Of a stretch of 64,000 nucleotides of DNA, positions 57,718-64,000 are shown in pieces. The translations under genes were made by a program, and so were the position numbers. The notes under the pieces are model-generated. The model searched no databases, had not been told where the DNA came from, and worked only from the letters and a program-made list of their open reading frames with translations. This stretch comes from Craspedostauros australis (taxonomy: Eukaryota; Bacillariophyta; Bacillariophyceae; Mastogloiales; Achnanthaceae). The stretch spans positions 344,001 to 408,000 of the forward strand of contig JAMXDE010000030.1 in NCBI GenBank assembly GCA_026770025.1. Reading direction: 5' to 3'. Each line of letters opens with the position of its first letter. Positions within the stretch are counted from its first letter, which is position 1.

Positions 57718-58651
57718 TCAACGGGCACAACCCAGCAGCAAGAAGAGCGCAACTGCTTCAGTCCAATCAGGACTTTCTACATCACACACGGAACTACCTA
57801 AAATCCAACTATGCTCATAACTATGAAGGCGCCAAAACATGGTAGTTGTTTCCTCATGTGGTGGCTCCTCTTGCACTTGATACTGTTCTGTCTCTTCCAA
57901 TTGTTCCTTTTTCATCCAATACCTGTGGGATCCGTGGTGAATCACAGCAAAGTCATCATCCTTCCATGCATTGCTGTTATGCATTGTGCCACTTTGTGGA
58001 CTTGTGTCATGCTCCCAATGTCCACGATACCTCAGCTGTCTGCTGTGCTGTGGACTTCTCTCATTCTTGTCAGGTGGTCGATGCTGTCGATCCCTGTGCT
58101 GGTGCCATTCATGCTTTTCCATCTGTTCCTCCGATCCCAGCACTGCTGCGACGTTGGCAGCATGCGGTTGGTTGTCAGCAGTATCCGTTCGGGTGGCTCC
58201 CTCTTCGTCATTGTGCCTGTCCGCAGCTTTTGTGATGTTGCGTTTTGCTTGCTTTCGGCATCTTGGAAAACCAGGAGCTGCCCATGCGTTGTCACTACCA
58301 TGCAGCACCCGGAAGCAACTGTTGTAGACGGGCATGGCAACGCCTTCAAAGCAATAATTCCTGAGAGCAATGAGTGGTGGAAAGTGTTCTCCTCCCATTC
58401 GAGCCTGCTTCAACTTGGTGGTTGTAGCACACACAAACAACTGGCAACCCAAGCAAACCCAAGCAAACCCAAGCAGTCTTGCTGGAGCATACCACACACT
58501 CGTACCTTTTTCCTGTGTATTGGTAGGGGGCATGTTCTCCTGTGTTGATATCCATAGTGATTTTTTCTGCGTCAGGATGCAAAACGACCCCTTTTTGCGT
58601 CCTGACGTAAGCTAAATGCGTCGCACCATTTGTGTTTGCGTCAGGACGCAT
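57718..58651 (-). pseudogene. Frameshifted zinc-ribbon ORF, probably transposon-derived
   Basis: Two minus-strand frames overlap. The upstream one starts at 58651 and runs through GKRYECVVCSSKTAWVC; the downstream one (58533-57718) continues with CLGCQLFVC and then CRVLHG-type hydrophilic sequence. Together they hold a Cys-x2-Cys / Cys-x2-Cys-like zinc ribbon of the sort found at the C-terminus of piggyBac-like and related transposase proteins. The frames change at a 10-bp direct repeat (AAGCAAACCC, three copies at about 58452-58481), so expansion of that repeat is the likely cause of the shift. The rest is Arg/Asp/His-rich. The family call is tentative. Confidence 0.4.
58568..58650. repeat. 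Three copies of a TGCGTCAGGACGCA-like palindrome
   Basis: TGCGTCAGGATGC at 58568-58580, its inverted form TGCGTCCTGACGT at 58596-58608, and TGCGTCAGGACGCA at 58637-58650. They lie at the 5' end of the minus-strand zinc-ribbon ORF and may be element-end motifs or chance coding repeats. Confidence 0.6.
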
Positions 58652-60789
58652 TCAAGAATTTGTGTGGCAATTGAACACGAAGAGTAGCCGTGATAGACTC
58701 GCTCGATTCCTTCGAATTTGTTTCTCCTCCTTCGAAATCGCATTCCAACGGACAATCGCCTGCTTTCTTCTCTGCGTCACTGTTGTGTTTGTATCCATCG
58801 CCATCCATGTGAACCTTCCTCCAGCAACTTCGTTTGTCTCCACCTGATCCACACTTCATTGCAGCAGCATCAACTTCTCCCTTGCTTTCCGCATTTCCAA
58901 CTTTCGCATCATCATGAGCAGTCATCTCCCTCCATCTTTCTGCAGCGCTGGCCAAGAGGCAACACCACCAGAAACAGGGTTCCATCCTCTCCGCCATCCC
59001 ATGCCCCCACACGCATCTGCCATGGTCCCACCTGCAACTGCACTGTCGCCGCACGCTCCTCGCAACCCTGACTGCGGCCATGCTTCCATGGCTGCTCGCA
59101 GTCATGGCTTGGCTGTTGCAAGTGCAGATGATGATGATGTCAGTCATTGCAGTGACAATGATCATGTCAACAAAGGGTCCACTCTTGTTGAAGACTCTTC
59201 GCAGTTTGGGATGCTCCCTTCGAACAAGGCTGCTCATAGTCATCAAGTAGTCATCCCACCTTCAGAGAACTCTTCTGTTGGAAATCCGGGGTATAGATAC
59301 TGTAGTTTAACCTTTATTGAACTGTACCGTTTTAGAACTGTGAGAACAACATCTTCATTTCACAAATCCTCAAGTCGTTTGCCCATGATGATGCTGAAGG
59401 TGTCCTGTAGTTGCTCCTGCAATCATCGTAGCAAACCCTCTCCTTCATTCGCATCTCATCCTTCATGACAGGTGCATTTAATCATACTTGTTCATAGAGG
59501 TGTCCTCCTACACTCCTGGGATGCATGCATGCCGATGATCGATTCACTCTCTTCTCATCAGGCATCCATCACTCATTCAGTGCACTCTTCCGTGTTGTTC
59601 ACTCACTCTTCTCACATGTTCACTGGTGGTCACACTTGGTTCAGAACATGGAGTTCTGGCACGATTAGTCCAGTCCTTCGATGATGTTCCAGTCCGCGCT
59701 TTGTTCTCCTTCGGCGGTTCTCTGTCAGTCACGTAATCTTGTTCTGGGTTCTGAGTGACACAACTGTGATAGCATATTCGCATAGATGTTTCGGTTCAAC
59801 TGGTCAACCCTCGTGCTTGGAACACTTCGGTGTTCCAGTCTCCCTTTTGCATCCACTGTTCGCCATGTTAGTTCGCCAATCATCTCAAAACATGAGTTGG
59901 GACACACTAGCCCCACAACCGTGTTAGAGCTGCGAGTCCAAGCAAGTGGGTCCTTATGTGAGGAAAAATAATTCGCTCACTTGACACCAGGACCCACTGA
60001 CATGCACAAAACGTGCAACAAGGACACAGTGAATAACCAAGCAAGACGGGGCACAAAATCAGACACTCGCTATGCTCTCATGACGATCTGATCTTGCATC
60101 CTGCCCGTCACCATCTGCTCTGACGCAAGCAACACTCCATCTGCAAGTGCATTGCTTCCTTCTGTCATCTGTTGCTGCAACCAATCAGATTGTAGCTCTC
60201 AACAAGACCAAGTTGGCTCTTCCTTGCTCTGGATTGGAAGATTCGGGTCAGATCTCCAAAGAAAGGATATGCATCAACTGCTCCACAGGAGCAGGTGCTG
60301 TCCTGTTTGGTTCTGCCAAAGGACAGCTTATCCCATGGCTTTGCATGCTTGACTTTTCTATGACCCCTCAAGTTGGACAACCTTTCATCATAAACCACTT
60401 CGATAGTAATTTACAACCTATTGCAATTTCCCTTCAGTTCACATCTATCAAGTTCACTTTGCCCTGCCTGGCTCTCAACAACAAGCGGTCTCAAGCCGGT
60501 TGAGAACAGGCCATCTCTGGGAGCGTGTCCCCGAAAGGCACGAAACATTCACTACATGTCACATCATAAGTCTGTCCGTCGTCCGTCATACTCTTGACAC
60601 ACAGAGGAGGAGGTCCACAATCGACTTGGGAGTGTGTCCGACTTTGGTAGATCGGTCAGTCTATTTTTGGTAATATGGGAGGTGCGGCAATCTAGGATAA
60701 CACGACATAGTCGCACCCTCGATTCCTGACACTCTTCCAGGGGTATCCTTGAGTGGAGTGTACTCAACTCCAACCTTCACAGGACACAT
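58652..60789. other. Transposon-like territory without a secure gene
   Basis: A 184-codon plus-strand frame (ATG 58914 to 59468, MSSHLPPSFCSAGQEATPPE) could be the N-terminal exon of the DDDK-type gene further right, but no motif supports it. The rest (59469-60789) is rich in short frames without similarity to anything I know. Confidence 0.4.
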
Positions 60790-61558
60790 GTGACCTGCAG
60801 CGAGGCACATGACTTTAGTTTCCTCAATGCACGGTCTGAGGTGCAGTGCACCTGCAGCAACATCCCCCAACTATTGCACCATCGTCCTCCATCTGTGCCA
60901 ACCATGAATGATTTGGTTCGACACCTCCTGGGTCCCTCCTCAGTTGTCTTTCTCACTGCGATGGGGCCAGAGGCATTTGAGCTGACCTACACCGAGTATC
61001 TTGAACTCCTCTATGGATTCTGTGAGCAGATGCTTCTGAGTTCAACAGTCAAGGGAATGTACAAGTCACCTGAGCCACGGTTGCTGCCAAAATTCCCATT
61101 GCGAGATTCCTATATGGCAATTTGGAGTCGGATTGAACAGAACGGCGCACCAGACAACTACACTGGCCATCAATTCCTTTGGGTGGACCTAGAGAATGTG
61201 GTGAATACTACTTTGAAAACTATCTGCCTTGCACATGGAAAGTTCCATCGTATGGTCACCTTGGACGACGACAAAGTGCATTGTCAGACTCGGGGCGAAA
61301 AGAGCTGCCTCTTGGCTCAGCGACTTGTGCAATGTAATCGCGACGGGTAAGTCGCCGCTGCCAATTTCTCATTACTACCGACCGTTGCAATACAATCATG
61401 TTACTAACACTCTCTTCTCTGCATCTATTGCTCCTTCTTCCATTTGCAGATTTACTTTGAATACCTTGGTGCATACGGCGTCGGGATTGGTGGTTGGAGT
61501 TGCTGCTTCCCGTGATGGAGTTGTCAACGACAGTACTACCATAATAGGACAACTAGGC
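60790..61558 (+). pseudogene. DDDK-type transposase-like gene interrupted by a copia insertion
   Basis: An open exon (60790-61346; likely ATG at 60904, MNDLVRHLLGPSS) ends at a GG|GTAAGT donor; a TTTGCAG acceptor at 61448-61449 starts a second exon at 61450. The 103-nt intron restores an open frame (CNRDG to FTLNTLVHTASG). The signature RMVTLDDDKVHCQTRG, followed after a spacer by HTASGLVVGV, resembles transposase-like proteins of algae and oomycetes, but I cannot name the family with confidence. The second exon ends abruptly at about 61558 where Ty1/copia sequence begins on the opposite strand, so the gene is broken. Confidence 0.5.
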
Positions 61559-64000
61559 CAATCAGATGGTCATCTCCGCAATGTCACCATATTGTGTGAC
61601 TGTGGCTATGAGGAGCGCTTCCTCTCTGGTACTGTCCATTCGTTGTGGGCAGTTCATGTACACCTCCTCTTCCAGTTCGCCATGAAGGAAGGCGCCAACG
61701 ACATCGACCAGTGCGCAGTCCATCTGCTTCAGCAGCATGACCACCATCATAATTCGATAGGTGACGTTGTGGATCACTGGGGAGTGGTGCTCTTGGTAGT
61801 CGATCCCTCCGATCTGCGAGTATCCGCATGCCACAAGTCTGGCGCGGTACACGCCATTCCGCTTGAGCTTGAACACCCATTTGCATTTGCAGCATCATCT
61901 GTCGCGAGGGATGGCGGATCTCTTGATCTTCCTGTAGACACCCCGATCGATTATGGACTTCAGCTCCTTCTTGATTGCGGCTCTGAATCCATTTCGGTGT
62001 TCTTCGATTGGGTGGTGGTATGCTTCGTTGAATGTGTTCGGTTCGGTGTATTCTGTTGGATGGTCTTCACTTGTCATACCAAATTCCGCAGTAGAGTTGT
62101 TCGTATAGACTGCGTTGCTGCCGTATAGCGCGTCGATGATTGCGCTGCCTGAGTCTAGTTGTTCCGGTGGTTCGTCTTCGGTGGTAGTTTCGTCGTTCTT
62201 GGTCTCATCTCCCTCAGTTTCGCTCTTGTCATCATCCTCCCTTCCTGCTTTGTTGTCTTCATCATCTGAGTTTGATGTTTCAGATCTTGCATGGTCGCTG
62301 TTGAACACAGAAAGGTTGCTCGAGAATTTCTTGCCTGGAATGTTGTGGTTGGCGAGTTTCTTGAGCGCGTTCCAAGTTTTCACATTCATTTCTTCTGGTG
62401 TCTTCTTCACTGGACGGGGTCCCTTCCTGCTGCGTGCTTGGTGGCGTCGCATCCGTTCAGTTCTCTCGATTTCCTTCTTCCTTGGTCTTGGCGGAGCTGT
62501 GATCGTTGCCAAGGTGTTTGCTGGTTCCTCGGCATCGTCAACTCTCGGTTGCTTTCTCGATGCAGTTGGCGTGCGGAGAATGCTTGGTGGATCTTCGGTG
62601 CTGACATTCTCTTCATCATCTGCGGGTGGTTCGTCAGGATCATCTGGTGCGATTACATCGATCTCTTCGTCTTTGATGGGATCGTTGAATTCTTCGTCAT
62701 CGTCATCGTCGGACAGCACTTGGTAGCTGTTCTGGTCTGCAAATGAGACACGCTTCTCATTCCGGTTCGCCTCAGCGATTCTTCTTGGGACGGTTCTCTC
62801 CCTTTTGATCTTGATGAATCCATCATCACTGACTTCGGTTGATTGGTCACCATTGGTCAGTTCGATCTGGTTGTCGCTCGGCAGGGTTTCCTCTGGTCCA
62901 TAGGTCCACTTCATGATGTGGCTGTAGGTTCGGTTCAGCCATCGCACGTCTCGACTGCGGATGACTGTCTTGGTGGTTGGGCGAAACATGGTGTACACCC
63001 CTGTTCCGTGTTGTGGGGCGTAGCCGATGAAAATCATCTCGTCGCCTCTGTTCTGGAGTTTTGCGGTTGTGTTGCCGTGTGCCGTTTTCACGACTCCCAC
63101 TTCGCCAAATGTGCGAAGTCCATTCAGGTAGTTCGGGTCGTTTTCGAAAAGAAGCTGATGGGGCGAACACTTCTTCCCCTTGGGTACGATGATGTTGGAC
63201 ACTGCTGTGGCAACATTCGCTGCTGCCGCCCACAGTCCGTGTCAATGCTCTTTGTTCAACTGTGATCCATTCAGCATGGACCTTACCTTCGTGTAAAGGT
63301 ATGCGAACTTGCGTTCGACTCTTCCATTCTGCTGTGGAGTGTTGGGAGCAGTGTACTCGAATGACACATTGAGGCCGGCTTCGATCAGCTGTGCCTCTGT
63401 TGCCTTGTTCTCTCTGCTGTTGTCCCCACGGAAGATCACTCGATGGTCCTTGATGTGCGGACTCATCTGTTGGAGGAGTGTCTTGAGGTGGATTGGTTGG
63501 TCGCTCTTGTTCTTGGTGAAGAAGCTCCACGCGAAGTCGGTGTGGTTGTCGATGACCAGTATCCAGTACCTCTTGTTCCCAAACCTCGTGTGCTTGGTGT
63601 AGCTGATGTCAATGAAGAGCTGTTTGAAGCTCTTTGTTGCTCTTGGGATGGTTGCCTTGGCCAGGTTCTTCACGTGCGCATTCGCAGCGGCGCAATCGCG
63701 GCATGTGGGCAGATCTTCAACTATCTTCCATCCGTATTCGGCTGCGGTACGCTTCATAGTTGCAAGCGGTGCGTGTCCAAGGATACGGTGAAGTGTCGTG
63801 GCATTGATTGTCTGCTTGTCGCTAGACACGATGGATAGTGCGGCCACGTCGTTGTTTGGGTTGATTGGTCGCATCTGCACTCCGGTGATGGAACCATTCT
63901 TCGTTGGGAACACACGGTCGAACACGATTCGATTTCCGTTGTTCTTCGCGATGTTCATGATGATTCCGTTGTTGTTGATCCGGTACCCTTTTTGCAGGGC
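61559..64000 (-). mobile_element. Ty1/copia retrotransposon, partial and decayed
   Basis: Minus-strand copia element. It runs off the right edge of the window (gag and protease would lie beyond) and is cut off on the left inside the reverse transcriptase domain, so RNase H and the 3' LTR are absent. No LTR is visible. It sits directly against the broken DDDK-type gene, giving a nested arrangement. Confidence 0.85.
61562..64000 (-). pseudogene. Copia pol (integrase and N-terminal reverse transcriptase) with two TGA stops
   Basis: One reading frame spans the whole segment and is broken by TGA at 63242-63244 and 61895-61897, with a final stop at 61562-61564. Order: GAG-pre-integrase zinc site (HRILGH and CRDC, near 63780-63690), the integrase core (FIDISYTK, GDNSRE, NTPQQNGRVERKF) ending at the first stop, a low-complexity acidic connector (about 62880-62100), and the start of reverse transcriptase (RARLVACGYSQ, then VDVVGAFLHGELEE). 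The palm YxDD motif lies beyond the truncation and is missing. Both nonsense codons sit where a CGA would fit, consistent with CpG transitions. I describe the breaks only. Confidence 0.85.

Noticed and set aside
57811-58548. 245-codon hydrophobic plus-strand ORF
   Set aside because: It is the complement of the His/Asp/Arg-rich zinc-ribbon frame; antisense of such sequence gives Leu/Val/Phe-rich frames by chance.

Overview
This is nuclear DNA from a eukaryotic alga with a secondary plastid, most likely a diatom (or another stramenopile). Protein-coding genes are spaced 0.4-4 kb apart on both strands and are intronless or carry one GT-AG intron with a GTRAGT-type or GTACGT donor. Three predicted precursors have a signal-peptide-like N-terminus followed by an A-x-F-x-P plastid-import motif (ASAFTP, AQAFAP, VAFSP), the hallmark of diatom-type plastid targeting. 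No bacterial features (operons, Shine-Dalgarno sites, CRISPR) are present. I found no tRNA or rRNA gene by eye.

Layout. 1-18.9 kb is a host gene block: RPA1 (+), a polyQ prolyl 4-hydroxylase (-), a REI1/ZNF622-type ribosome-biogenesis factor (+), a PA-TM-RING ubiquitin ligase (-), a small tautomerase-like protein (+) whose intron holds a perfect 758-bp CA tract, a DUF2854 plastid protein (-), and an acidic-repeat tail-anchored protein (+). 19-28 kb is a transposon-like territory: a PIF/Harbinger-like DDE transposase (-) and a divergent 801-aa protein of unknown family (+), separated by about 1.5 kb of 60-bp and 48-bp tandem repeats. 29.6-33 kb returns to host genes: a plastid-targeted Mpv17/PMP22-like protein (-) and the queuine tRNA-ribosyltransferase catalytic subunit (+). 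33-37.9 kb has no recognisable gene. 37.9-42.6 kb is a complete plant-type mariner-like element with TIRs, and a truncated second copy lies at 54.8-56.8 kb. 43.6-54.6 kb is a second host block: a plastid protein with one intron, membrin/GOSR2 (-), Rab geranylgeranyltransferase alpha (+), a YWxW-repeat protein (+), and a membrane-anchored VHL-beta plus PUB domain protein (+). 57.7-64 kb is nested transposon debris: a zinc-ribbon ORF fragment (-), a DDDK-type transposase-like gene (+), and a Ty1/copia pol (-) that runs off the right edge and carries two TGA stops.

The host genes do not form one pathway. They cover DNA replication (RPA1), translation (REI1, QTRT1), vesicle traffic and Rab prenylation (membrin, RGGTA), ubiquitin/p97 biology (PA-TM-RING, VHL-PUB) and plastid functions. 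The most novel-looking items are the VHL-PUB fusion, the YWxW-repeat protein, the transposase/801-aa protein pair with its repeat array, and the REI1 homologue whose first two zinc fingers have lost their cysteines. All family calls are from reading motifs by eye; no database search was run.
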